NCBI RefSeq assembly: GCF_963576545.1
Contig: NC_083646.1
Coordinates: 14,301,238-14,365,237, forward strand
Length of the DNA: 64,000 nt
Direction of reading: 5' to 3'
From: Limanda limanda
Taxonomy: Eukaryota > Chordata > Actinopteri > Pleuronectiformes > Pleuronectidae
The translations under genes were made by a program, and so were the position numbers. The notes under the pieces are model-generated. The model made no database searches, had not been told where the DNA came from, and saw only the letters and a list, made by a program, of their open reading frames with translations. Positions 11,141 to 23,038 of this stretch are shown here, piece by piece; the stretch's first letter is position 1, and every line of letters begins with the position of its first letter.

Positions 11141-13380
11141 AAAGTAAGTCCATATATATATATTTATTTATTTATATATATACTGCATTTTTGTTTTAAG
11201 TTACACGTTAAAGTTTGATGTAAGTAGAAAATTTAGAAAAACATTTAAAAGTGTTTAATAGAATTATATCTTTTGTATAATTATGAGGACTATATGTGCT
11301 TCCATTTGCATCACTTTGGGATAACTTGTATTTTATTTGTCAAAAACATAAAATCACTGTCTCTGTTGAAACTGTTGAAACAGATTAAATACTTAAAGTT
11401 TCTTAGATGTTTAAAGAGCGTATTCACTTGTACAAAGAGCATTTTAATTTTTGCCACTAATCATTTAGGATGAAGGTGAAAGTTTTGTCATGGCCTGGCT
11501 GCTTGTAGAAAATGTTTAAGACATTATTGTTAACCAGAAAATTGGCATTTAAACTTTTCTGATGTCGTGCTAAATATATTCAAAATGAAAGTGATTGACA
11601 GCCAAGCAACAATGGGCAGATAATGATGACAGGCTATTTTCTAAAATCGAATTTATCTTGAAATCTTTTGGTATCTAGTGTGACCATGTTTTATTGTCCT
11701 TGATAATTGCACATCAACATTTATGGACTTTAATTTTTTTAGAATAGTTATATCTGATCAAATATTGTTACTCTTATAATAATATCATTTTAATTATTGT
11801 TTTCCCTCAGTCAGTCATAGAGACAGATTGTCAATGGCATTATGCTAAACTTTGGTTCATGGATCTTTTTCAATCTTGTGTCCTTCCACTCAGTGGTTTT
11901 CTATGGTTGAGATACCTCGTTCTCTAGAGAGGGAGGTTAAGGGAGAAGCCAGAATCCGGATCTAATGAATAAGAAAAGCCTTTGGTTAAAAGGGGACTGG
12001 TTTGTCTCTTCATGGGTCGCTTTTTATTCAGCTTTAGAAAGACGAGGAGTCCTGATTGATAAACCCCCTCCATTGCCCCCCCTGTCGCCTGTGACCCCGG
12101 AGTCATCAAGTACAATACACAGCACCTTAAGTTTCTAAATCTGCGATTGAAAAATAGAAGGAGCGAATTTGTGTCCATTGAGGGAGCCTTGACGTGCTTT
12201 TACAGCGGTGATTATACTGGGGCCACATGCCCAGCGGGCTACCAGCAGCTATCTGCATGCAGGATTTATTCTCCATCTGATCCTCCCGCCCCCCCACCTC
12301 CCACCTCCCGCACATCAGCAGCAGCATCCAAAAAGTAGTGTAATGGCACATGTTGCAAGCGCTCAAATTCAGCGGAAGTGTTGTTGTTGTTTTTTTCTCA
12401 TAGATAAGCAGCCAACACCTCAGGCCCTTACCTATCACACTTCCCCCTCCGCTCTATAGTCTTTATTTATCACAGATCTGTTGTTTGTTGTCTCTGTAAG
12501 GTTCCACAATTCATTAAAAAAGGGAAAAAGGGGGTGGGGAGCAGAGGAGAGCGACAGAGTATGAAGAGGCGAAAGCTGGGGGGCTGTTGGGGGAGCAGGG
12601 GGTAAAGGGGAGGGATTAGGATGACTTCTTGAACACATTTTCTCCCTTTTGCTGCAATTAAACAAAGTAGGCCTGTGATTAGTGCAGCGCGGGGAGCAGA
12701 GAAAAAGACACCCTTGAATCCCAATGGAGGGACCTGACTGAGCATTATTGCCTGACAATGCCTGAGTTTATTGCTGAAACCTGCTTACCCTCCTGCATGG
12801 CAAACCATGGGAACTCCAGTCAGGTGGAAACTTTTTCTCCTTTTCTCTTTTCCCGCTCCTTGTTTTTTCTTCCACCCCCCCTGCCCGCCCCCCCCCCCTG
12901 ACCACGGAAGCCCCTCCAGGAGCTCACAGTGTGGTTGAAGCCACACAACTCCCCCCTGGTAACTGAGATGTTTGGGATAAGCTCTGCCTGGTTTTTGTGC
13001 ATGAGCTCACACTTGTCTGCTGTTGTTCGAACACAGTTAATGATGAGCTTCCTCTGTTTTTTCCACACCCCTTCCCTCTCTCCTGTCCTCCTCCTCCTCC
13101 ACCTCCTCTCTCCGCTGCTTTTCTCCTTTCTTGTTTGAAGCTAAGCGGCTGTTTAAGTGGAGTGCCTCCTCCCTCTGGCTCTTGGGAATGCTCTCAAGGG
13201 GCCCTTGCCTGGCACTGTGTGCATGACACATAATGAAAACAATTTTACGCTGCAGAGGGAAGTATGAGGCAATTACGGATGTGACAGCCACCTGCAGACT
13301 CACCCCCCTACAGTCTCCAACTGCTCTCTCCCAACCACCGCACCATCGCCACAACCCCGCACAGTGTCGCCGCACTGGTA
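11141..13380. other. Non-coding gene-desert sequence
   Basis: Begins with a short TATATATTTATT tract (11,152-11,182) and a strongly AT-rich kilobase, then becomes GC-richer with many polypyrimidine and polypurine runs (12,270-12,310, 12,520-12,620, 12,830-12,900, 13,060-13,130). These runs produce overlapping open frames of 80-130 codons on both strands, rich in Pro, Ser, Gly or Arg, with no domain or splice support. The segment 12,130-12,340 has some enhancer-like texture but nothing I can assert. Confidence 0.45.
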
Positions 13381-13387
13381 ACCCGGC

Positions 13388-13414
13388 ACCCACCCACCCA
13401 CCCACCCACCCATC
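13388..13414. repeat. (CACC)n microsatellite
   Basis: Tandem ACCC units, about six to seven copies in 13,388-13,413. On the minus strand it translates as Gly-Trp-Val repeats inside a spurious frame. Confidence 0.85.
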
Positions 13415-14305
13415 CCTCACAAACACACACTCCACCAGGCCACAGCTTCATGAATAAGTGATGGCTTGATGATGTTGTGAATGGCTGGGGCAGGTGAGGA
13501 GGGGGTGAGAAAGACCGGGGCTGTAATAAGTTGCCCAGCTGGAGGTGGTGTTGTGGCCCTGTCGCTCTGCGGCAGTCCATACAGGCATCTCCCCACAAGC
13601 ACTGACCCTGGGATCGGCCTCCTGAGGGGAGCCAAGAGATGACGTGACAGGGGCGTGCAAAGCGCTCCCCCAAATCTCTTGTTGGCCAATTTTACACATG
13701 AAGCCGGGCCCAAAAGCCCAAGTGGCAGGCCTAACAGAGCCCTGATTTAATTTGATAACCTGCTTAGTGAATGTGAATTAAATGAGTATTTCACATACAA
13801 ATTATCTCCTTTCACTGCCACTGATTTCAAGAATTACTCTTTAGCTTTGCAAAACACAGATGTCGCCGCAAACCTCTTGGGCATTTCTGATTTGCTCTGT
13901 TTTATGCTTCCAGTTAGTCTTTTTCCTCTGAAGTGTAGTTAAGAGAGTTATGTAACTTGGGGCAAACGACACACATCGTCCGTCCACAAGGTCACGCTTT
14001 TAGAAAAACTCTCAAAGGTCAGTCGACTGAAAAAGTTGACCCTCACATATGATGTGCGACTGTTGGAGCCTTCAGTCTGTCAGGTTTCTGTCCTGCGGCG
14101 CTCGCTCTAAAGCCTCCAGCTAAACACAAAGCCCCTCTGACCTGCAGATTATTCAGCGTGAGGCCAAAGGGTGTATTTTATGCCTGCCAGTCCCAGAGAG
14201 CTGCCTCCTGATGCTCTGATGTGTCCTTAATGGCCCCGCTAAACAGCACAGACAGCGGCGTGATGAGTGGATCGTCAACAATAACTGAAACCAACTGATA
14301 AAAGC
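13415..14305. other. Non-coding sequence with a possible regulatory block
   Basis: No gene. The part around 13,690-13,850 is repeat-free with GCCCTGATTTAATTTGATAA and GTGAATTAAATGAG words and may be regulatory; the rest is unremarkable. Confidence 0.4.
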
Positions 14306-14307
14306 GA

Positions 14308-14330
14308 CACACACACACACACACACACAT
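14308..14330. repeat. (CA)n microsatellite
   Basis: Uninterrupted ACAC run of about 22 bases. Confidence 0.9.
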
Positions 14331-15815
14331 GCTCATGCATACACAGCCTCAGGCGATGATGTCCTACATGACACAAAGCACAAGGTATAAACAAAGACAC
14401 CAGCTGGAGGTGTGAGCATGAAGCAAACCACAAGCGCTGATCAAACGAAACATAGGTGGGCACATGGTGAAAAATGGCCCCCTGAAAATTGATATTATGC
14501 AATGGTTTCTATAACCATCAATCCAGCGAGGACCGGAGGACTGAGTTCTCTCAGTGCTTGGAAGCAGTGTAATATAAAAGATGAGAAGATCAAGGTGAAA
14601 CAGGAATGAATAAGTAAAAACAGCATGTCTAAGCACGGGGAATATCCCAGCAGACAGTAAACTGAGGAGCTAAGAGATGAGAAGTAGTAAATTAATCTTC
14701 CAGCAATATCTTGCGGGAGAGAAAAGTGCACCAGTCTTTATTTCTTATAACAACTCAAGACAAATGACCACAGCCGGTACATTAGTTCTGATAAAGGACA
14801 TGCAACAAAGACAATGGCTTTCAATTCCTGATTTAATCAACCGCCGGCATGACGTACTTCTGAAAATAACAAAATAGATTCATCAGGAATCAGGACGTGG
14901 AGGAGGCGCAAGGGCGAGCGTCTTATTCCTCTTGGCGGCTGCGATGAAATACACACAGAATAATCAAGGGTCTGCTGCTGCCACGGCTACAGGCACCTGT
15001 GAGATTGAAGCCGTGGACGCGACATTACCAAAATACAGACTGCGCCGAATTAATGAGACCGAGCGCTCCGGCGTGTGCACATCCAGCCCGATCTGGGGAG
15101 TCTTAATTTATTTTCTCTTTCCAGCTCATCCTTTACAAAAATGACAGTGTCTCCGTATTGATTTTACACTCAGAGATCAATCAAGCTTTGCCCTGACTCA
15201 GAGGAAATTTACAGCCCCCCCTCCCAACCCCCCCACCCCAACCTCCACATTCCCATTCAGTGAGCTCTTGGTCTGCTAAAATGGCAGGAGGGGTTATATG
15301 ACCCCCCCCACACACTTACACCCACATATACACACACTAAAACCCATCCTCTGTCGGGAGTGAAAGCCTGACCGCAGTTAAAATAAGCTAATCTACAGGA
15401 GAGGAGGAGACGGTTTCCTTGCTCAGACTGATTTGAGTCCTCTTTCTCAACACCCCCACCCACCCCCTCTAGCCCGCACTATACTCCCTCACCTCAGGAA
15501 AAAAAGACGTGTGCACAAAAGAACTGAGGATGAGAGCTGTTTGTATATGAAGGCGACTGCACGCAGGGAGCTGCCAGAGCAGAATATGACTGGGCTGAAA
15601 TAAAGCCTGTCACGGCCTCAAAATGGCCCGTGTCCTGCTTTAGATGATTGACTGTAACACCTCGAAGTCCCACAAGTGCGGAATCAATCAGAGAAGTAGA
15701 TGACAAACTGTTTTTGGGTTTGCGGCACATAACCTTTTCATTTTTGAGAAGCGGTAACTATGTCAGATCAGACAAAAAAGATGAAATAAATGTACGATGG
15801 GCGTTTTCCTAAAGG
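14331..15815. other. Non-coding gene-desert sequence
   Basis: No coding gene recognised. The segment 14,890-15,080 is GC-balanced and repeat-free and could be a regulatory element. C-rich runs at 15,215-15,245 and 15,300-15,312 are low complexity. Confidence 0.4.
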
Positions 15816-15819
15816 GTTC

Positions 15820-16095
15820 TCTCTCCCGCGTTGGTCAAGAGCAGAGAGCGGCGGTGCTTGTGATCCTAGCGGGATGGCGCGGCTGCAGCATTCCCCCGGC
15901 CTGGCAGGGGCACGCGGATGCCAGCTGTATAGAGATGGCCATGCTGTCACGCTGCCCCCTCAGATAGAGCAAAGGGTGCCAGCGAGAGTCAGTGGTACCT
16001 GGCACCGGACTCGCACGGCCATTAGCCAAGGCCATTGCTTTGCACTCAGGCCTGGCGGGTTAATCCAGGGTTAATTCTATTGGCCTGTCTGGCAG
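15820..16095. promoter_or_regulatory. Candidate conserved non-coding element, GC-rich
   Basis: About 270 bases of unusually GC-rich, non-repetitive sequence in an AT-rich neighbourhood. Words include GGCCATTAGCCAAGGCCATT, CCTGGCGGGTTAATCCAGGG, GGTTAATCC (bicoid/Otx-like TAATCC core) and CAGCTGTA. Open frames exist on both strands (a 94-codon plus-strand frame and a 60-66 codon minus-strand frame) but neither has a family signature or consistent splice sites. A developmental enhancer is the simplest reading; an unrecognised exon cannot be excluded. Confidence 0.3.
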
Positions 16096-18580
16096 AGGAG
16101 AAGCGAGCAGACTGACAGCACTTCAGTACATTCAATAGAGGAGTACTGGGTCTGTCTGGGGAGGAGGGCTCCCTCTCATAATCATGCTTTTGAGACAGTG
16201 ATGAATGAAAATGGAAGTTTGTAGCTGACTAGTGGACTGATGAGAAAAGTGTTGGATGGAACAGAATTAAAAGTAATTTGTCTGTATTCAGGAGATTAGC
16301 AAAGTTTGGACTTGGACAGTGTTTTATAAACCAACAGACACATGGATCCAAAATAAATATGTACCCATTAAATCCACAAATATCTTTATGTGGAACCTTG
16401 CAAACCTTTCATCTTAGCTGCGCCACACTTAGCATGTGTATTGTTTAGGGCCCGAGGAAGTGCAGTGTTGAATTTGTTGTGATTAGGATGCATGATACTT
16501 TCAATATCAATAAACTTTGAATAAACGGTACGTGGCAGTGTACCTTCAGTCAGTGGACCAAGTTGTCTTCTTCTACATCCTCGGATGAACTGGGTCAAAA
16601 TCATAACTTACCACTCTGATCTGGTTATGCTTATTTCACCGTCTCACAGATATCATCGATAGCGTTGTGAATGACGATCTCTGCAGTGGCAGCAACATTC
16701 ATAGATTCACTTCCTCTTTAGCAAGTTGTCTTCAAATTTGAGGTCCAACATTTGATTTGTTGTTGTTTAAAGCTTAATATTGTACTGAATTAAAGAGCTT
16801 TTATTTTGAAAAGATGTCAATTTGGGTCTGACAATGTCAATAGTGTCAATTGCTGAACAGAGCTCTGAAAGAGCAAACATGCAATATATGCAAATATAAC
16901 AGCAGTTCAGTAAATCATTCAAATGTACATATAAACAACACATGTGAACAACTATAAAGCTAATTTAATCCCTTGACTATAACATTTTAATTGCAGATAA
17001 ACCAAGTAGGATGAACGGAACTTGCCCAACAAGCAGGTTTAGAACAGGTACCGTAGTGATGATGTAATTAGGAAAACAAATCAGAATAGTGTTGGCGCTT
17101 CTCAGAAGTGTGAGTGTCAGGGTCTAAGCATCAGGACTCATAGGGGAAAATGTGTTTTATGTTTATTTCTTATATCCACAGCCACCTGCTATAATGGCCC
17201 AAATGTTTAAATCTGAATGGCCACATTCAGAGCGTTATAAAGCCTACACCGTAGGTAAATGCCCATGATTGATAGGGTGACAAAATATTTCTATTTTTAA
17301 ACAAGGCTCTCACATGGACAAGGCTATTATAGGCTTATTACTGTCACACATGGACAGGGTATAACTAAAACAGTCCATCGTTTTAGCCGGGCTTCTACAA
17401 AACAAAACAAAATCGAATGAAAAAACAGCCAACACGCTCAACAACATCATATGCACGCAAATGACACTTTATTCTGTGGAACCAGAAAGTTCATTTACAA
17501 AGGACTAGCTGTTGCAATCACAGCTCTAATGTAGTAGTGAGGAGGGAAAAAAAGGGTAATTGGTTTGGTAAAGATCGTTTTCCATCACACCATAAAGCAC
17601 TACACAATAGAAAAGGTCGCCAATTAAGCAATCATGAATACCAAGTACCATAGCTGATGAAAATAGGCCAGTGGTTTAAATAGATTTGCAAGCAATTTAC
17701 CTTTTCACAATGTTGGCAATCTGATGCAATTTGCTTGCAATTTTGTCTGCTTTCAGTAGTACTCCGAGCTGACACTACACGGTGCAAATGGCAAAGAGGA
17801 CCACATAGAAAATGTAAAACTATCTTGGCCACATCAAGGTATCAGAATGGCGCTTCATCAGGAAAATTACAACAATTAGCATAAGTGCTCCAAAATCAAC
17901 ACTTTAAATGTCAGCGCCAAAGGTTGGGCCAAAGAGGAGCAAGGGTGTGCAATGTCCTCCAGGATGGACTCGCCGTGGAACGCAAAGCAATCACCCATCA
18001 TCTCTTGCCGGTGATGACCCCACAATTGCTGTGACATTCTCTCAGGCCTGTCATTCTTGGTCACAGAGTGTTTTTCCTCTCTGCCTTGATTTCGCTCGCT
18101 GCAGAATTGCGACAGCCTCGCGTCTATTTCAAAGTCTAATTTTTTTTTTTTCCTCCTCTTAACTTTTTCTTCATCGTCTCCACTCAGCTGAGGACTATTA
18201 TGTATCTCAGGGTCAGGTCTGGGTTTAGATATCTTTCCATTTCAATTTTGAGGGTTCACTGATTTCTCGCATAGAAGATGTGAAATTGAAATACAGCAGT
18301 GACGGGAGCAAACCCTGTGGATCCCACGATGACCTGATGTACTATTAGATAAATAACAATATACAAATGGTAAACAATATGTTTACTTCAGTATTTAAAC
18401 TGTGTTCCCTTCCTACGCAGATAATATACTCACCAAATGAAGAATATTTTTAATCAGTCTCTGAGATAAATATATCTGGTGAATTTATCTTATTAATAAA
18501 TCAGCTTAGGACAACCTTATTTATTATACAAATACATTTAGAGAAACATCAATAACAGGAAAACCTTCTTAAAACAGAGG
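16096..18580. other. Non-coding gene-desert sequence
   Basis: AT-rich, no coding frame with support. A T run at 18,140-18,151 is the only simple tract of note. Confidence 0.45.
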
Positions 18581-18583
18581 TTA

Positions 18584-18589
18584 TTTATT
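18584..18589 (-). terminator. Candidate poly(A) signal for the minus-strand exon at 18.7 kb
   Basis: The plus strand reads TTTATT, giving AATAAA on the minus strand 105 bases after the stop of the candidate terminal exon. A second AATAAA-type word lies further downstream near 18,520-18,530. The hexamer is common in AT-rich DNA; the spacing is what makes it worth recording. Confidence 0.25.
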
Positions 18590-18693
18590 TATAGCTTAAA
18601 AGTCTGTGTCACATCCAGGATTTAATATTTTCCAGCTCCAGCGCACAATGTAGCTAACAGACAGAACATGATACGGATTGGATTAGTCAGTCA

Positions 18694-18765
18694 TCAAATT
18701 GTCTCGGAGCTGTCGGGAAGTTGTGCGTTCGGGGTTTTGAAGAGTTCATCAGACGTCTCTGGCAC
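18694..18765 (-). CDS. Candidate 3'-terminal coding exon, unknown gene
   Basis: On the minus strand a good acceptor (TTGTGTTCTTTCAG) is followed by an open frame of 23 residues beginning VPETSDELFK and ending PDSSETI, then TGA. The acidic, polar, serine-rich composition is typical of a protein C-terminus. I do not recognise the protein. An AATAAA word follows 105 bases after the stop. No upstream exon could be tied to it with confidence; a 53-codon open segment with acceptor and donor at 21,587-21,429 on the same strand is one possibility. A second frame across the exon is also open, so the coding reading is uncertain, and it could be the last exon of a long non-coding RNA or chance. Confidence 0.25.
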   Translation of the reverse strand: MPETSDELFKTPNAQLPDSSETI

Positions 18766-18769
18766 CTGA

Positions 18770-20275
18770 AAGAACACAAGTTAGTAACACTCCACCGGAC
18801 ATGACAAGTCGTACCTGTCAGCTTTCAAATTAACCTCTCGATTTTAAAGGTGGCAAGGCGAGGACTTCTCTCACTTGTGGTTAAGTGTCTATGATAACCA
18901 CTCAGCGTTTGTCTTTGTGTCTCACATGGCGCCTTAAGGCACCACTCAAGCAGAACTTCTGGCTCTGGCCGGCGGCCCCTCCCCTCGGATCGCAGGCTCT
19001 CCAGTTAAACTTGTCAGCGAGATTGCCAAAGGGGACAGATGTGTAGGCTGTCTGACGATGTCATGACAGAGCAGGAGTCAGACTGGGAGTTTTGGGAGTG
19101 GAGAGAGGAAGTTTGACACTGTTTCAGCGCTGTAATGATATAAATGTGGTGGGAAAAAGTGTGTTGCTTGCTGGTGATTCCACTTTTTCATTTATTTGAA
19201 TCAATAAGTGTAAATGATTTTGGTAAATAATAATAAAAACATTTCAATCAGGGCAGTTCTCCACAAAAGAAGTTTCCGTCATGAGATTCCCATGAGATGA
19301 AGACTTTATTTTTCCTGCTGACACTTAAACAAGACTAGTTGATTTAAATGTAAAGCAAAGTGTTCACATTGATGTAGATTGAGGGATCAAAATGAAGTTT
19401 TCATGCAATTTCCTCCATGTAAAAGTTGATTTCCAAGATTGTTTATCAAAGGATGGAATTGGAAGGATGTGGTGTAGGTCCGGGAAGAACCCATTGAATT
19501 TTTGAGCGGATGTGGATCAGGGGGAAGATCATTGAGAGATTTGACATTTTTCAATAATTTCCAAGGGAATAATTCATGGTTAAATGATATCCATTGAATG
19601 TTACTTATTTTTACCAAGTTAGCATGAAAGGAAAAAATTGAAAGTGAAAAAAAAAATTGTGAATTCAGAGCATAAAACACACGATTAAAAAGCATTGGCT
19701 CTTGCTCTGCTTATCTGTTTCCATTGTGAGACATTAACAAGAATTATCGATTAGCCTCTGAAATGAATTACCTGACACATTGTGATGACCAGTACAGGAG
19801 TTGACCTATAACGATGGCATTACATTACATTTCATTTGTACTGTTTTGTGTACACAATTAGTAGTGAATGAAATTAAACTGATAAAGTCCAGAAGCTCGA
19901 TGAAATGTTGAAAAGGAAGTAAATGTTTAACATTGCGATAAAAATAAACTATTACAGGATTAAGAAAGTTGGGTTTGATGCTGCAGTCTTAACGATAAAT
20001 TGTATTGAAACAACAAGTCCCAGTGTGAATGAAAACAGAACAGGCTGCGAGCGTCTCCTGTGTCTGTTAATTTGTCCATATGGATTTCAGCTCATTCCAT
20101 CCCTCTAATGCTCGTCTTCTGTCAATAGCTGCTCAGTGTTGTCTCTTCCTCACTGAAGCTACATTTAATATTTACCAGCATCCGAGCCTTATTAAAGCAT
20201 GATGAATTAGCCTGGCCGCAATAGATTTTCTTTCAGGGCCCCGAGAGTGAAAGAGAGCAAAGTGGAACAGAAAGA
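18770..20275. other. Non-coding gene-desert sequence
   Basis: AT-rich with no supported gene. A 102-codon minus-strand frame at 19,387-19,695 lacks motifs and has A/T-driven composition. Confidence 0.4.
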
Positions 20276-20600
20276 TGAAGGCAGGGAGGGGAGGGGAGGG
20301 GAGGGGAGGCAGAGGAAGAAAGTTTGTGTGATCAGATGATCAGTGTGCAGGGGCCCGGCTCGGGAGCGGCCCCCAGTGTTGGATGAGTTGCGAGCTCCCT
20401 GATGATGGGGTTGCACAGATGGGCTCGAGCCTGGCTCCCAGCTCGCTCCTTTGTATGGACCCTGCTCTCTAATTACAGCTGATGACTGTGTGTGTGTGTG
20501 GTTGTGTGTATGTGTGTGTGTGGGAGGGAGAGTAAGGGGGGAGAGGGAGAGGGGGAGGGGTACTGGGAAAGGGGAGAGGGAGGAGGAGGGTGGGGGCACA
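20276..20600. repeat. G-rich purine tracts and (GT)n microsatellite
   Basis: A (GGGGA)n run at about 20,284-20,309, a (GT)n run at 20,489-20,522, then nearly pure purine sequence with many GGG/GGGG runs to about 20,595. The G runs are close enough to satisfy the general G-quadruplex spacing rule on the plus strand. The 162-codon minus-strand frame across it (Pro/Ser/Thr/His-rich) is a low-complexity artefact. Confidence 0.75.
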
Positions 20601-22995
20601 AGCAGGTGACAGGACGAGGAGAGGAACCTGTGGCAGATCCTCGGCACCATCAGGCACAACGTAGCCGCAGTCTGACAGCTAATTAGAAACGACACGGATT
20701 TCTCCCAATGTAACAGATGTTGCCTAATCAGTCCAGCTCGGGAGAACCCCGCGCCAGCAACATTTCATGCACAATTTAACCATCTAGAAGGGATGAAATA
20801 CTTAATGCATTGTAAGGCCAGCACAGCTGTTTCCCTCATCAGAAAATGTCCCAGTCAAAAATATGCATGTTTTATGTAACTCTAACCGAGTGATTATAAT
20901 GCTATAATAGCTGAGAAAAAAAAATTGCTGCCACACATCTGCCAAAGATTTCAGCTCTACCGGTTACCATAACACCGATGGAGCAAGTGAGCAAATGCAG
21001 ATTTTTTTTTTTGGAGACTTGAATATTTTTCTCTCTCTGACAAATAATCAATACGGTTACAAGCAGCTATAAAGATTTTATCTGCAAATAAATCAGCAAC
21101 TGCTATTTTAAAAAGAAATTGGACTAATTTGCTAAAATGAAAACTATTTAATCTTAATTCTGATGTTTTATCCAATGAATAAAGTTTTGTTTTTAAGACG
21201 CAACCCCCTGAAAATGACTGACTTTAAACATTATAGTTTCATAGTCATTTGCATTTAAATGTTGGTGGAAATTGACGCTCGGAGGCCACAAAGGCCGATT
21301 CAGCCATGGTCTTTTTTTACCCCCACTGCAAACTGCTAATCATTATCTACACCATTTAAAGCACATAATATAAATACAGATCTCTATGCCCAGAGCAAAG
21401 TGATTGTGATGGTAATAATATGTGCTACTTGCCAGACCACCAGATTAATGTAAACGCGTTTCCTCACTGCTCCTTTCACATCCAACATTCTCCATCCAGA
21501 TCTTTTTCTTCCTATCTGCTCCAGTGTTTTTCTGTATCTCCTCAACTCTGCATTTTTATCTGATGCACTGGATGACAGGTAATCTAGCTGAAAGTTCCAA
21601 CAATTGCACACAAAGGAAAAAAGAAAAAGCCCCGGCTGATGAAATCTGAGCAGTTATCACACTAACCATTACCTGTCAAGCCCTCCGCTTCAATTTAAGG
21701 GTGCATCAATTTTCTGAAGAGGAAATCAAGGGCGAGGAAGAAAAGCAGTCCAGATAAACAGTGACAAAGGCCTCTTTTCTGCTGCTTTTATTTATGATGG
21801 GATGTTGCTGTGTGGGGACCAGCGCAGGGGCTTTATCAGACCAACTGATACATCTCTGATAGCCTGGGAGTCTTCACCCTTGATGAAGTGCTGCACTTGC
21901 CAAAGAAGATTTCGAACTCCAATGACTGTCCCTCGCAAAAGCCGCGGAGATAGGGGAGTCCCTGAGCGGCCGCGTGCAGCCGTGTGGAATGACAAGCTGC
22001 ACAAACAAAGACACAGGCTTGCGTGTAAAACTTGTTGTTTTTTTTAGTTTGTGTGAGAAAGCATGAATTCTACGGAAAATAAATAATCCCTGAAAATGGG
22101 GCAGTGATGTTTATGTGACATGTTGGTAACAGGTCACTTTGTAACTCGGTGGCACTTGCGTTATATATCTATCTGTAAAAGGACTAAAGTGTTTATTTCC
22201 TCCCCTTGTTTAAAAGAGGCCTTGAGAGGATCCATTTCTCTTTTTCGCATGTGCACAAAAATACAAATACACTGTTTTATCAAAAGCACAATCCTATATA
22301 AGATTATATATTATCAATTAAAATACAGAGCTGATAATGGTTTATGAAAAGTCAAAAGGCAGGTATGAAAAATTAAAAAAATCAAGAAAATGAATTAGTC
22401 GGAGTTGCACAAAGATACATAGTAGAACACAACTACACAAAGTAAATACAGAGAGCAAACAAAAACATTAAATCATTGTCTAACCTTCACTTTCTTTTCC
22501 AAAAAGCCCATATAAACCAAATAAAGTGCACTTAAATTCTATCTTATAATTTTTTGTTTCCCTGTAATTTGCATATTGATTATTAAAAAGGATTCAGACT
22601 CCACCTGTAGTACTCCTTTGAGGGGATGTGTTCAAATCTATCTAATCACAACAACTTGTGTCGTATCCAAACAAAACCTGAGCTCATATCTCACAGCAAA
22701 TTAAATGTTGAAGCATAACGAGTCGTAAAAGGGTGATTTCAGATTTCAGAATCATAAGAATGATTTAGCTGCCTCTCCAGAGAATAATTTAGTTCCTCAG
22801 AAGAGATAAAGGATTAATATCCTAAAAAAAACATCCATGGATCGAAAACTTCAGTTTGTTTTTCCAGGTTAATTTACATCCGTATATGAGTGAGATGCAT
22901 CACAGCAGCCGATGCTTTGCCACCAGTGTTAAGGGTTTATGGAGGGATGTTAAGGAAGGAGGTGGGACCCTAAGTCAACGGCCCTAATGTTGTGA
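20601..22995. other. Non-coding gene-desert sequence
   Basis: Mostly AT-rich. The segment 21,780-22,010 is GC-balanced and repeat-free. No gene can be supported. Confidence 0.4.
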
Positions 22996-22997
22996 TA

Positions 22998-22999
22998 GA

Positions 23000-23036
<37 letters not shown>
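22998..23036. repeat. (GT)n microsatellite
   Basis: Uninterrupted GT dinucleotide run of about 38 bases. Confidence 0.95.

Positions 23037-23038
<2 letters not shown>

Noticed and set aside
13037..13713. Several minus-strand frames of 83-132 codons with Gly-Trp-Val or Pro/His-rich sequence
   Set aside because: Produced by the (CACC)n microsatellite and polypyrimidine runs.
20207..20695. Minus-strand 162-codon frame rich in Pro, Ser, Thr and His
   Set aside because: Composed of translated purine and GT repeats; no domain, no splice context.
21429..21587. Minus-strand 53-codon open segment with acceptor and donor (reads SSASDKNAELRRYRKTLEQI in part)
   Set aside because: Splice-like borders fit, but the sequence matches no family I know and open segments of this size with GT/AG borders occur by chance in 64 kb. 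Kept only as a possible companion to the exon at 18.7 kb.
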